A stretch of 64,000 bases of DNA from Galerina marginata (lineage: Eukaryota; Basidiomycota; Agaricomycetes; Agaricales; Galerinaceae), in NCBI GenBank assembly GCA_023014335.1, contig JAECYW010000003.1:2356001-2420000 (forward strand), given 5' to 3'. Made by a program: the position numbers and the translations under genes. Below are positions 1 to 9,920 of this stretch, piece after piece; within the stretch, counting starts at the first letter, position 1; every line of letters begins with the position of its first letter. The notes under the pieces are model-generated. The model worked only from the letters and a program-made list of their open reading frames with translations. It made no database searches and was not told the origin of the DNA.

Positions 1-866
1 TGTACCGGATGTTCAAGCCGCTATCTCTGTCCAGGCACTATGGAGAGGCGACCAAACCAAATACGAGAAGATCCGGAAATCCGTACAAAAGTTAGAAAAG
101 TCGGTGAATCCAGCCGTCGTGGAATGGGAAACACCTCTTGTACCAATTCTTGAAAACTGGAACAAGGCCAGACATGAGTGGACAAAAGCCATATCGGACT
201 CGAAGAAAGTCAGATTGGCGGAAGAGAAGACCAAGCTTGCTACTCAAATCGCTGAAAAGGTTAAAGTATTGGGCAGACTGGTCAAACCACTGACTGAACG
301 CGAGAATTTTTTCAATGCGTTGAAAGGCCTTACATTCACAGGCACGCTTCATTGCGAGGCAAGCCTCGCAAGTCTCCTTTCTGCACGTACCGAAAGTATC
401 TCAGCTGGCAGTCCTGAATACGAGATGTTATCAGATGTGATGGAATTTATGAAGGTGGAAGAACAACGTCTCTCCTGTTTGTCTCCGTTGTCTAATCTTT
501 ATTTCATTTTCTTGTGATAATAGGCTTACGGACGAATTGTTGGGGTATCAAAACGGGGTATCAAAACTTTGCTGCCCCATTTGTTGGTATTTGCTGTCCA
601 TCTTAACAGGTAATAAAGATCCGTTTATCATATGGGGCTGCCACACCAGCATAACAGCATGCGCTCTACCACCATGGATTCCTGCTGATATCTCCGACAT
701 GATGATTCGACATTTTGGTGGGATTTTGAGGGAGGATCTCCTGAACTTCATGGTTGAAATGGATCCGGGCCTTTGTCGCCTGTCCACAGGCTCACATAGA
801 CTGTCGCTAGGCAGTTTCGAAGGGGATGATGAGGGCTCATCTCAAGAATTCTTTCCCCTTACCTGA
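1..866 (+). pseudogene. OTT_1508-like deaminase, 5' truncated and frameshifted
   Basis: This is the 3' part of a fungal protein resembling the OTT_1508-like deaminase family (cytidine-deaminase fold, zinc-binding). The 5' end lies outside the window. An open frame runs from the left edge to about 475, with a helical segment and the motif HCEASLASLL, which fits the family H-x-E zinc/proton-shuttle motif. A short intron with gt..tag signals ends near 523. The next exon carries GVSK followed by CCPIC, which fits the second zinc motif CxxC, and then a conserved-looking W.P..I..M segment, ending at a stop near 866. A 13-bp unit is tandemly duplicated at 542-554 and 555-567, just before the CxxC motif, and shifts the frame between the two motifs. 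The family call rests on motif order only; substrate unknown. Confidence 0.55.
542..567. repeat. 13-bp tandem duplication
   Basis: The unit ggggtatcaaaac occurs twice, head to tail. Both copies would encode the same Gly-Val-Ser-Lys run that precedes the CxxC motif, but 13 is not a multiple of three, so the second copy puts the rest of the gene out of frame. Confidence 0.9.
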
Positions 867-1550
867 CATTAATATGCCCACAAAACACAGCAGCAGTCTA
901 CATTGGGAAGTACGAAAAGGACGCATAGTGTTCACAAGAGGATATAGAAGATGCATATGCCATGCGGTTGTTTCAGAGTGTCAATGGCCACCACATCTCT
1001 ACGTAGTCTTGATATTGGTTTAGGTAGTTGCCCTTTCTTTGCATGTATTCCCTAGATTCGTGAAGTACATCGTATTTTCTAATGCCCAAACAATTAAAGA
1101 TGCTCTTATGTTTATTTAATCCAAGACTCGAATTGATCATGCAACAGGTTCTCATTGCGGCTGTTCTGCTGTCCTTTATTTATTTTGGAGTCTCGCAGCC
1201 TCAGTGCCAGTCACTGGCATCGGCACTCCCTCATCACCATCCCGCTACGTTTTGTGTCATGGAACCCAGTTCCGACTTTGTATAACTAATTACTTGTAGC
1301 TTAGATATTATAAACGCTGATTTACCTTCGTTGAGATCCAAAGAAGAGAAAATAATCCCACTTCAAAAACATAGACAGCAACGACTTCTTGCAAATGATA
1401 CCACCTAAATATGTTCTCGACAATATTATATACAAGGTAGGTGCTATTATATAAGTACAGATCTGACTCCAGCATATGACTCAAACGTAGATATATGTAT
1501 ATATATTACCTCTGCCTTCATCCTTTTTATACTATAATAATATCCCCCTT
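867..1550. other. intergenic, no supported gene
   Basis: AT-rich sequence with only short open frames. A 67-codon frame starting at 1082 has a hydrophobic stretch, but no family resemblance and no splice context. Alternating ta dinucleotides occur near 1490-1510. I see no RNA gene. Confidence 0.5.
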
Positions 1551-1840
1551 ATGTCTGACCGCAAATCCGGGTCTGACGTGCTCATGAGACGCCCTTCCAG
1601 TGTTACTGGCAACAATTTCTACCCACTCATTCATGTCACAAAGGAGATGACCTATGACAAAAAAGTCGCGTATTGCAAGAAGCACGGTGTCCCCAGCACC
1701 ATTGTACGCACCCTGGACTCCCTCCCACCGCCTATTCAACGCAATGCCTATGCTGCTGCATCGTCGAGGGTGCGAGGCTCAGCTCACGTCGTACACCGTT
1801 CGAGCTTATTGTGCTCCTTATCCCATCCCATTCCACCCTA
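1551..1840 (+). pseudogene. unrecognised ORF cut off by an inserted element
   Basis: An ATG at 1551 opens a frame of about 97 codons (start MSDRKSGSDVLMRRPSSV) of moderately protein-like composition. It then runs directly into the 5' end of the element at 1841, so the original C-terminus is lost. I do not recognise the protein. It could be a small secreted or TE-associated protein or chance coding. Confidence 0.25.
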
Positions 1841-2228
1841 CTTGGGGGAGTGGGCCATTGCTGCGCATGGCATGTATGAGTTTTTTTTAAATTGGATAGA
1901 ATATTAATCATATAAAAAAGCATAAAATACAAAGAATATTGTGCTGTGTGATGAAGTCTGGGCCAAAAAACATGATCTTATGCACAAATTGTAGGGATTA
2001 TTAAGACGGTTATTTTAAGCCTAAATGCGCCCTGTCACGTGACGTGTAGGGGGCAAAAAATGGAATTTACTGGGCAGGATCATAAAAATTGGCCTAGAAC
2101 TAGCTGAGATATGGACAATTGTTTGTAATAGGAAGGTTTTTACCGCGGTGTTGATGGATGAATGAATCAATTTTTGGCCTAAGTTCTGGAATAATGAATG
2201 AGTTTTTGATAAATCAAAAGACTCATAA
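1841..2228 (+). mobile_element. Helitron/Helentron-like non-autonomous element, family 2
   Basis: The element begins CTTGGGGGAG, followed by the core ggccattgctgcgcatggca shared with family 1. It carries atgagt-tttt just inside the 5' end and ends with a hairpin whose arms are atgagttttt and aaaagactcat, then aa. No coding capacity. A second copy of about 85-90% similarity by eye lies at 3150-3551. It interrupts the open frame at 1551. Confidence 0.65.
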
Positions 2229-2372
2229 CAAGATTTTCTCTGCTTGCCTTGATTTTAGGTTTAAAATTTCAGGAAAAATTAGGGCTACAATCTGATGGCC
2301 TGCAGCTCCAAACAACAGGGTCACCACAGGTAGGCTGAGGTTTGGCTGAGGTAGCCCAAGATGGGCATTTGA
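2229..2372. other. spacer between elements
   Basis: Short AT-rich spacer between the family 2 and family 1 elements; no feature seen. Confidence 0.5.
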
Positions 2373-2755
2373 CTTGATCAGAGGCCATTGCTGCGCATGG
2401 CAAAAACAAGTTCTTACTTTGGGGGTGAGGCAGTACCTCGAGAAATGTTATTACATAAATACATGTTAAATAAGTAAATAATATGTAGTCCGCTCAAATC
2501 TGAACCAATTGGGATGATCTTATACTCAAAAAAAGCAGAAAAATGAGACGGTTCTAACAAGCCTAAAATCTGGCCCTGATTTTTACAATTTTTTTGATAC
2601 CAAGATCATCAAAATTGGCCCAGTAATGGCTGAGATACAGAAACCATGCAGGGTCACAGTATGAGTGGGAGAATTTTGAACGATTGCGTTAGGAACCATT
2701 TCTGCCGGCTATGCAGGCCGGAAAACAAATTCTTTTACTATGTAAGAACTTGTAA
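2373..2755 (+). mobile_element. Helitron/Helentron-like non-autonomous element, family 1 (copy A)
   Basis: It starts CTTGATCAGAGGCCATTGC and carries acaagttcttac about 35 bp inside the 5' end. It ends with a hairpin (here degenerate: acaaattctt / aagaacttgt) followed by AA. The interior is AT-rich with no coding capacity. The left flank is A, as in every copy, and no target-site duplication is visible. Confidence 0.75.
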
Positions 2756-3097
2756 TCAAGACCCTGACTACCATATATAGTGTATTATGTAATAACCCTA
2801 ACCCTAAAGAGCAGCCAAATGTTGGAGGGTTTGTTTTTCAAAAATCTGCCAGGAGTGCCAAAAATGTAAAAGGAGCATAATTTAAGTCAAAAAAAAAAAC
2901 CGGTAAAAAAAAGCTATCTACTCCTTCATTTTCAGTTATTTTAAATTTTTTTGACCTGGCAATGGTAGATATACTTCCCAGCTAATAGCCTCTGGTCTTA
3001 TTTTACTCAAAAAGTGTTTGTGGTGGAAGAAGATAGAGTTGCGAGGTTGCACTTTTTCTGCTTATGTAAGAGGTGATGGATAGAAGCGACGCCTATC
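2756..3097. other. AT-rich spacer
   Basis: No gene. It contains two telomere-like ccctaa units near 2797, too few to mean anything, and A/T homopolymer runs near 2888-2945. Confidence 0.5.
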
Positions 3098-3149
3098 TTA
3101 CTGTGTTTTCAACAATATTCCGCATTTGGTAAGTCACATAAAGATGTGA

Positions 3150-3551
3150 CTTGGGTGAGTAGGCCATTACTGCGCATGGCATGTATGAGTCTTTTTTAAG
3201 TTGGATAGAATATTAATCCTATAAAAAAAAGCATAAAATACAAAGAATATCGTGCTGTGCGCTGAGATCTAGGCCAAAAAATATGATCTTATACTCAAAT
3301 TGAAGGGATTGTTAAGGCAGTAATTTTAAGCATAAATGCGCCCTGTCATGTGACGTGTAGGGGGCAAAAAATGGGATTTATTGGTGGCTGGATGATAAAA
3401 TTTGGGCAGGAACTGGCTGAGATATGGACAATTGTTTGTAATAGGAAGGTCTTTACTGCAGTGATGATTATGAATGAATGAATCAATGAAATTTCAGCCT
3501 ATGTCCTGGGTTTATAAAGAATGAGTTTTTGATAAATCAAAAGACTCATAA
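3150..3551 (+). mobile_element. Helitron/Helentron-like non-autonomous element, family 2 (second copy)
   Basis: It starts CTTGGGTGAGTAGGCC and ends in the hairpin arms atgagttttt / aaaagactcat followed by aa. The inverted-duplicate arm at about 7355-7375 lacks it and so serves as a natural empty site: joining the flanks gives the uninterrupted sequence with no duplicated target bases (one C is ambiguous). Confidence 0.75.
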
Positions 3552-3655
3552 CAATACGCATGTGACACCATCTTTTAGCCCTGATTTTTCTGATAATTAC
3601 ACACTTTGTTTCAAGGCAATCTGATAAAAACTAAGCGACGTATAAATTAATCTTG

Positions 3656-4063
3656 TTACAAGTTCTTACGTAGTAAAAGAACTTGTTTTCCGGCCTGCAT
3701 AGCAGGCAGAAATGGTTCCTAATGCAATCATTCAAAATTCTCCCACTCATACTGTGACCCTGCATGGTTTCTGTATCTCAGCCATTACTAGGCCAATTTT
3801 GATGATCTTGGTATCAAAAAATTTGTAAAAATCAGGGCCAGATTTTAGGCTTGTTAGAACCGTCTCATTTTTCTGCTTTTTTTGAGTATAAGATCTTCCC
3901 AATCAGTTCAGATTTGAGCAGACTGTCTATTATTTGCTTATTTAACATTTATTTATTTAATTCCTTATTTAACATCCATTATTTAATCACAGGTCTCTAG
4001 GTACTGACTTATCCCAAAGTAAGAACTTGTTTTTGCCATGTGCAGCAATGGCCTCTGACCAAG
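3656..4063 (-). mobile_element. Helitron/Helentron-like element, family 1 (copy B)
   Basis: Reverse-strand copy. On the plus strand it opens with the terminal hairpin (acaagttctt, loop acgtagtaaa-type, aagaacttgt) and closes with ggcctctgaccaag. It is part of the inverted duplication with copy D (6822-7229), so the two are not independent insertions. Confidence 0.75.
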
Positions 4064-4334
4064 TCAAAGTGGTGGTAAGGGCGAAGAGATAGAACCTTAG
4101 CTGTGCACATGTGCACGGGACAGCAGCATTGGGATTGATATTGATCTCTAGATTCTGAATTCTAAATTCTGATTTCAAAATTCTAAACTCTGCTGCAATG
4201 TTGCTTAATCTGACAGGACAAAGACTTGTAAAAAGCTTGCATGTGAGCCCCACCTTCACTGGAATTACTGCTACAATGGTACAAATTTAATACTTAGAGG
4301 AAAATATTGAACTGAAACATCTAACGTGCAAAAT
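4064..4334. other. spacer with short degenerate repeats
   Basis: Lies between copy B and the dioxygenase pseudogene. Around 4145-4195 are several imperfect repeats of attctgaattct type. No gene supported. Confidence 0.5.
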
Positions 4335-5960
4335 TGAAGTCAGCTGATTTGCTCAACAAGTCGAGCCCAACCTTCCATATCACTGGTTTCAGAACTTGCT
4401 TCTGCTTGTAGAGGGCTGGGTCCTCAGCTTTTAGGTGCTTCTCTGTACGGAATCCAGAATCGACAAAATGGAAAAGGCCTCCTGAACATTATTGTGTAAA
4501 AGACCCACACTCATCACCCTCAGCAACTGGGGTGTTTGAGTGGGTGATGGTTGCAGATGGGATAAGGACCAGAGAGCCTGCGGGAAATTCAACCACTAGC
4601 TTAGTCTCCCATAAGATAATGTGGCCACCTTTTTTAGGGTCAAATCGACTGAGCGCCTGAATTGCACACATTCCAAACAGACAGTTAAACATATCACGAT
4701 GCTTGTAAGTCCAAACGTTTGGACCAAAGTTGAAGGCGGGGGCAGGAAAGATGCTGCGCGGAAATATATGTCGTAGCAATGGCATGTGTTCGAAAAGCAT
4801 ACAAAGGCGTTTTCTGTAATGGCTATAGACGTTTGGGGCCCACATCTTAAACAAAGCTAAAAAGTGACAGGTAAACGCAGGTGTTCAAATTAGAGGACAC
4901 TCACAGCTCGCAAAATTTGCAAGTCTTTTCACGTTTGGGTCCACAAGCAGCCTGTCCACCATAGGCGTGTGCTTATGGTTATTGCAATTGACAGGGACTT
5001 CTGTACCATTTCCATGCATAACTCCTATGTTGATAACAGGAAACTGGCCACGGTGGTGTTTGGCAGGTTCAAAACCTGCATTTTTTGCTTCTGTTTTACA
5101 AGTTCTTACGTAGTAAAAGAACTTGTTTTCCGGCCTGCATAGCAGGCAGAAATGGTTTCTAACGCAATCATTCAAAATTCTCCCACTCATACTGTGACCC
5201 TGCATGGTTTCTGTATCTCAGCCATTACTGGGCCAATTTTTATGATCTTGGTATCAAAAAAATTGTAAAAATCAAGGCCAGATTTTAGGCTTGTTAGAAC
5301 CGTCTCATTTTTCTGCTTTTTTTGAGTATAAGATCATCCAAATCCGTTCAGATTTGAGCGGACTATATATTATTTACTTATTTAACCTTTATTTATAGTC
5401 AGACTCACCTTGAAAGTAAGAACTTGTTTTTGTCATGTGCAGCAATGGCCTCTGACCAAGTTCAAAAGCTCATATGCTGCAGTCACAGAGCAGCTATAGC
5501 TGTCATTGTCGGGCTGGCCCCCAAGAACCATGAAGATGCAACTTTCCTGGTCGATGTAGGCAATGCTAGAACTGTGATGGGCGTGTTAAACATAGTGTTG
5601 TAGATAGAAATTTGATACGCACATCCCATCCCAGGTAATGTACGTGAACTCATGCTGCTCAACCAAGAAATCCAGAGTGCAGACCTTCTTTGGGTCAACA
5701 GCCTTGCTTTTTGTCACAGAGTAGGCCCCCAAGGTAACAGGTAGATCAGAGCAATTGAGGGGGACGTTTTGCACTGCTGCATCCGTGACGTGTTTCTTAA
5801 TGACCTTGGGAGGGTGTGCATATCCTTCTTCCTCAACCCTCATATTCCGTTTGCGCTTTTGCTGGCTGTTCTTGAAGGACGTTGTGCAACCCTCAGGCCT
5901 TTGATTTGACCAAGAAGGTTGGAGGGCAGTCGGTGGCCCCGCCAATGGCTCAGAACTTGT
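4335..5960 (-). pseudogene. TET/JBP-like 2-oxoglutarate/Fe(II) dioxygenase, split by a transposon
   Basis: This is a decayed member of the expanded basidiomycete TET/JBP-like dioxygenase family, which is associated with KDZ transposons and relates to enzymes that oxidise methylated bases. The N-terminal part is at 5470-5960, with a basic KRKR patch and a segment with W-D-G and G-G-Q-P-D motifs. The catalytic part is at 4335-5095 and contains H-R-D (the HxD iron ligands) in the context TYKHRDMFN, then KGGHIILW and the second iron histidine in ATITHSN. A normal short intron (about 4859-4906) joins in frame. A family 1 element at 5096-5460 separates the two halves. An in-frame TAA at about 4489-4491 sits where the family usually has FTQY, and homologous sequence continues beyond it. 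Family identity comes from recognised motifs; loss of function is inferred. Confidence 0.72.
5096..5460 (-). mobile_element. Helitron/Helentron-like element, family 1 (copy C) inside the dioxygenase gene
   Basis: Reverse-strand copy of 365 bp. Deleting exactly these bases rejoins the flanking dioxygenase codons in frame (E-L-L-K-T-E-A), with no added or missing base. The insertion therefore produced no target-site duplication and cut between two A residues on the coding strand. Confidence 0.8.
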
Positions 5961-6295
5961 TAAGAGGCCATTGCTCTGCATGGCAAATACAAGTTCTTTT
6001 TCTTCTTAATTCTGTTTATCAAAGATGTTTCAGTATATTATTGGGTTATATATCAAAGATAAATTTTATCATATTTTTCCTTGCATAGAGTAGCAGCACA
6101 TGGCAGGCAAAAACAAGTCCTCATGTACTATGTCTCAGGTAATTGAGTAATAACAAAGTGAGATGTTATCTAATTGGGGTAATCTTGAATTTATTGGAAA
6201 GGTAATAAAAAGATGCATTTTATGGTATAAACTGGAACATCTCTAGTTTAGCTTGTACACAGTACTTATGCTTGCTATTCATTTGTAAAGTAGTC
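5961..6295. other. AT-rich spacer
   Basis: Contains a stray fragment of the family 1 5' end near 5965-5995 (ggccattgct-like core and acaagttctt) and no gene. Confidence 0.45.
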
Positions 6296-6821
6296 TAAAG
6301 ATATAAATCTAGTAAGTTATTGCTTTATATCAAGTTTTAATCCACACAGAAAGAAAAAAAAAGGATAAAAAAGCGCCAGCAAAGCACTTTTCTAGCCCCC
6401 ACACAGTCAACTGACATGACCTGTGCTAGAAAAGAAAGCTATCTACAAATAAAAGTGCTCTAAAAACATATATCTAGCTATTTACTACTATCTATCAAGA
6501 TTTACTTTACACAAAAAGGTAAAAAAGAGATAAAAAAGTGCCAGCAAGCACTTTTCTAGCCCACACACAGTCAACTGACATGACCTGTGCTAGGAAAGAA
6601 AGTTATCCACAAATAAAAATGCTCTAAAAACATATATCTAGCTATATACTACTGTCTATCGAGTTTTACTCTGCACAAAACAGTAAAATAGAGGTAAAAA
6701 AGCACCAGCAAAGCACCCTTCTAGCCTCATAATCTAGACTAGGAAAGAAAGCTATCTACTAATAAAAGTACATTAAAGACTCATATTTTGCTAGTTAGTA
6801 TTGAGTCTATTAAGTTTTAAA
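6296..6821. repeat. AT-rich minisatellite, about 3.3 units of 164-165 bp
   Basis: Units begin near 6296, 6461, 6625 and 6774 (periods 165, 164 and 149). Each contains a purine-rich block, agtgccagcaagcactttt, a conserved cagtcaactgacatgacctg segment (lost in the third unit) and aaagaaagctatctac. The array abuts the 5' end of the family 1 element at 6822. Confidence 0.8.
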
Positions 6822-7229
6822 CTTGATCAGAGGCCATTGCTGCGCATGGCAAAAACAAGTTCTTACTTTGGGGTGAGTCAGTACCTAGAGACCTGTGATT
6901 AAATAATGGATGTTAAATAAGGAATTAAATAAATAAATGTTAAATAAGCAAATAATAGACAGTCTGCTCAAATCTGAACTGATTGGGAAGATCTTATACT
7001 CAAAAAAAGCAGAAAAATGAGGCGGTTCTAACAAGCCTAAAATCTGGCCCTGATTTTTACAAATTTTTTGATACCAAGATCATCAAAATTGGCCTAGTAA
7101 TGGCTGAGATACAGAAACCATGCAGGGTCACAGTATGAGTGGGAGAATTTTGAATGATTGCATTAGGAACCATTTCTGCCTGCTATGCAGGCCAGAAAAC
7201 AAGTTCTTTTATTACATAAGAACTTGTAA
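6822..7229 (+). mobile_element. Helitron/Helentron-like element, family 1 (copy D)
   Basis: It starts CTTGATCAGAGGCC and ends with hairpin arms acaagttctt / aagaacttgt followed by AA. It is the inverted duplicate of copy B. Just outside its 3' end, 'cttgtaacaagatta' is repeated at about 7250-7265, so the flank has a small local duplication. Confidence 0.75.
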
Positions 7230-7427
7230 CAAGATTAATTATTAGACTACAATAAGAAACTTGTAACAAGATTACTTTATACGTCACTTAGTTTTTATCA
7301 AATTGCCTTGAAACAAAGTGTGTAATTATCAGAAAAATCAGGGCTAAAAGATGATGTCACATGTGTATTGTCACATCTTTATGTGACTTACCAAATGCGG
7401 AATATTGTTGAAAACACAGTAAATAAG
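6822..7427 (-). repeat. right arm of the inverted duplication (partner 3098-4063)
   Basis: Reverse-complement counterpart of 3098-4063 without the family 2 insertion. It includes copy D plus flanking sequence down to the aatattgttgaaaacacagta block near 7400-7427. Confidence 0.75.
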
Positions 7428-7904
7428 CTATATTGAGAGATTTTAAAGGCATTAAAATGAAATAAAAATACTGATAATGTTTTTTTTACCTAAGAGATGG
7501 TCTGTGCACACATATCACATGACATATCCCTGAGAATATTTTGGTCTAACTTGGTGCATTACCAAATCCAAGGCAATTGCACAAAGTCCTGCTGTGAGTT
7601 TGATTATGTAAGCTTCTAGAACATTATTTCCATGTTATTTGGTCATGTTTTGCAATGTTTGGTGTGCCTTTTATGGGTTATCCAGTCACTTTAACACCAA
7701 TTTTTGGATTTTCACCAAGTTGAGCTGACTGTTTGCCTGATTTGGACACCATGACATCATTGCAAAACATATGTAAATATTTGTACATTATTCTAGATTG
7801 GTCTGAGCAACACATTTTAGCATATCTAGCTCACTGAAATCTGTTTTAAATATAAATTCACACAAATTTGCGCTTTTTGGGTCGTGTGAACAAGTCACAT
7901 GACC
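7428..7904. other. AT-rich sequence, no gene
   Basis: No open frame of interest. The 3' end continues into sequence shared with the element at 14302-14593, so this may be the interior of a longer relative of the family 1 elements whose 5' end I cannot place. Confidence 0.4.
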
Positions 7905-8119
7905 AAATCATCCCAGGATACACATGCCACATGAAAGCCCTGATTTCTACAAATTTTTTGATACCAAGATCATAAAAATTGGTCCAGTAATGGCTGAGAT
8001 ACAGAAACCATGCAGGGTCACTATATGAGTGGGAGTATTTCCGTCCTCGGCATTAGGAATGTTTTCTGCCTGCTATGCAGGCTGGAAAACAAGTTCTTTT
8101 ACTACATAAGAACTTGTAA
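7905..8119 (+). mobile_element. family 1 element, 3' portion only
   Basis: Shares the block aggatacacatgccacatg and the standard family 1 3' half with hairpin and terminal AA, but lacks the usual 5' end. Confidence 0.6.
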
Positions 8120-8598
8120 TGCTAACTGACAAGCTGTGGTTAAAGACTTTGTGAGTAACTTTGACCTCAACCCGCCAGAACTTCTGAAATTCATCAAAGT
8201 AGGGGTCCACATTAGAAATGGGGTGGAACTAATGCAGGAGGGGATCTGTTGAAAGCTTCTACCCTTGTACGTGCCTGTATCATATTGTAATATACACCTT
8301 TCTGAAAAGACATCTTTTAGCTCTGGGACTTCAGTGACCTTGCAGGTTTCATCAAAAATCAAACACCATTCCCTCGACTAGTCTGTGCTTATCTTTTTCA
8401 CGACATCCTAAACTCATAAATAATTCCTCAGAGAAACCTCCAAAACTGAAAAGCTCCTGTCGGAAGGTGTGCGAGATGGTGCTATAGCATAGTCCCAGCC
8501 TCAAAGAGCTCGCAATCAGTTGGTCGACACATCCGCGCCTCTCCGCGAATGTTTGACATTGGGCATGTTGCCTAGCGGCGATGACTATGTTCTCAGAA
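8120..8598 (-). pseudogene. unrecognised coding remnant
   Basis: On the minus strand two overlapping frames give protein-like sequence. One, from about 8598 to 8365, contains TFAERRGCVDQLIASS and GGFSEELFMSLGC. The other, 8362-8102, starts MIFDETCKVTEVPELKDVF. They are separated by a stop or frameshift, and the region is bounded on both sides by family 1 elements. I do not recognise the family; a transposon-encoded protein is likely from context. Confidence 0.35.
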
Positions 8599-9026
8599 CT
8601 TGGTCAGAGGCCATTGCTGCACATGGCAAAAACAAGTTCTTACTCTGGGATGAGTCAATATCTAGAGACCTGTTATTAAATAATGGATGTTAAATAAGGA
8701 ATTAAATAAATAAATGTTAAATAAGCAAATAATGGACAGTCCACTCAAATCTGAACCGATTAGGATGTTTTTATACTCAAAAAAAGCAGAAAAATGAGGT
8801 GGTTCTAAGCCTGAAATCAACTGGTCACATGGTGACCAGGAAGGGCCTGATTTTTACGAATTTTTTGATACCAAGATTATAAAAATTGGCCCAGTAATGG
8901 CTGAGATACAGAAACCATGCAGGGTCACTATGTGAGTGGGAGAATTTCCAATGGTTGCGTTAGGAACCATTTCTGCCTGCTATGCAGGCCGGAAAACAAG
9001 TTCTTTTATTACGTAAGAACTTGTAA
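8599..9026 (+). mobile_element. Helitron/Helentron-like element, family 1 (copy E)
   Basis: 428 bp, with the standard 5' end CTTGGTCAGAGGCC and the terminal hairpin followed by AA. It belongs to a subfamily with an extra internal palindrome (ggtcacatggtgacc) near 8822-8836. Confidence 0.78.
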
Positions 9027-9053
9027 TAAATAAAGGCTCTCAGGGCCACTGCA
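9025..9053 (+). repeat. fragment of the 992-bp hAT-like MITE
   Basis: The block taaataaaggctctcagg followed by gccactgcat matches the interior of the MITE copies (13326-13351 and 18448-18473). The next MITE base block reappears only at 11281. Confidence 0.65.
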
Positions 9054-9363
9054 TATTATATATAAGAGAGGACGGGGTTTTGATGGCTGACTAAGTTTAC
9101 GTAATAGCTGACAAATCCAACCGCCCTCTCTTTAGAGCTCCAACCGGGCCCGGCTTCACAGGAGTTCCCACATTCCGAGGTTTGTTGATGGCACCACCTC
9201 GCGTCACTTTCTTCCTTCCAACCACCACCACCATTCCTCCCCTCCTTCGAGACACGTTCCCGTCCGTCCGCCGTCCCATCCGCCTCATCTGACATGGCCG
9301 ATACGATACCCAGGACCGTTCCGAGTGCCCCTCCTCTCCAATGAGGGATGTGGGCCGGAAATT
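9054..9363. other. GC-rich sequence of unknown origin
   Basis: Composition changes abruptly from AT-rich to GC-rich here. Both strands stay open for about 100 codons, but the translations are low complexity and I do not treat them as genes. Confidence 0.4.
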
Positions 9364-9386
9364 GGGGGGGGGGGGGGGGGGGGGGG
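9364..9386. repeat. poly-G tract, 23 bases
   Basis: An uninterrupted run of 23 G on the plus strand. The length may be imprecise because homopolymers assemble poorly. Confidence 0.9.
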
Positions 9387-9404
9387 AATGAAGGGAGACT
9401 CACC

Positions 9405-9920
9405 AGGTAAGCCACGAAAACGACCGCCGCTGTCCAACTAACCCACCTTGCAGCCCCTTACAGCCCCTCGGCACTCCGCGTTGCCCACGTCATGACAAAC
9501 ACACCCAGGTGCGTCGAGAAAATAGCCCCCGCTGTGCAACTAACCGATACCGCCCCCATTGCAGTGTCGGCCAGCACCTTAGGACCCGCGTTCGCCGCCA
9601 CGTCCCAGCAAGAACACGCGACGAGGGGTAAATATGCCCGGTACCCAGGTACGTCAAGAAAATAACCCCCCGCTGTGCGACTAACCAACACCATCCCCCA
9701 TTGCAGCGCCGGTTAGCTCCTCAGGACCCACATTCGCTACCACGTCACCGCAAGAACACGCTACGCCCGGTACCCCGTGCCCCTCCCCTCCAATGAGGGA
9801 TGTCAGCTGAAAATGGGATCACCAAGTAAGTAACAAAATCAACCGCCGCCGTACAGCTGACCCATACCGCACCACCTTGCAGCGCCGTTCAGCGACTCTG
9901 GACCCCACGGCGCCTGCTTT
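9405..9920. repeat. degenerate GC-rich tandem repeat, unit about 150-180 bp
   Basis: The blocks gtaagccacgaaaa/gtcgagaaaatag/gtcaagaaaataac, followed by ccgctgtgcaactaacc and then a ttgcag-c-gc block, recur near 9405, 9515, 9655 and 9830. A related isolated unit is at 11605-11665. Each unit resembles a 5' splice site, pyrimidine-rich stretch and 3' ag, so these may be multiplied fragments of an intron-exon junction. Confidence 0.6.

Larger units (their letters stand above)
3098..4063 (+). repeat. left arm of a large inverted duplication (partner 6822-7427)
   Basis: After removing the family 2 element at 3150-3551, this arm reads as the reverse complement of 6822-7427, including the family 1 element and about 160 bp of its flanking sequence. 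The two arms therefore descend from a segmental duplication placed in inverted orientation, not from independent insertions. Confidence 0.75.

Noticed and set aside
2795..2812. Telomere-like ccctaaccctaa
   Set aside because: Only two units inside a transposon cluster; not an interstitial telomere.
3656..7229. Treating copies B and D as independent transpositions
   Set aside because: Their flanks match as well, so they come from one inverted duplication.
2373..9026. Classifying the family 1 elements as TIR DNA transposons or MITEs with target duplications
   Set aside because: Ends are not inverted repeats of each other over the full terminus, and two reading-frame reconstructions show no target duplication.
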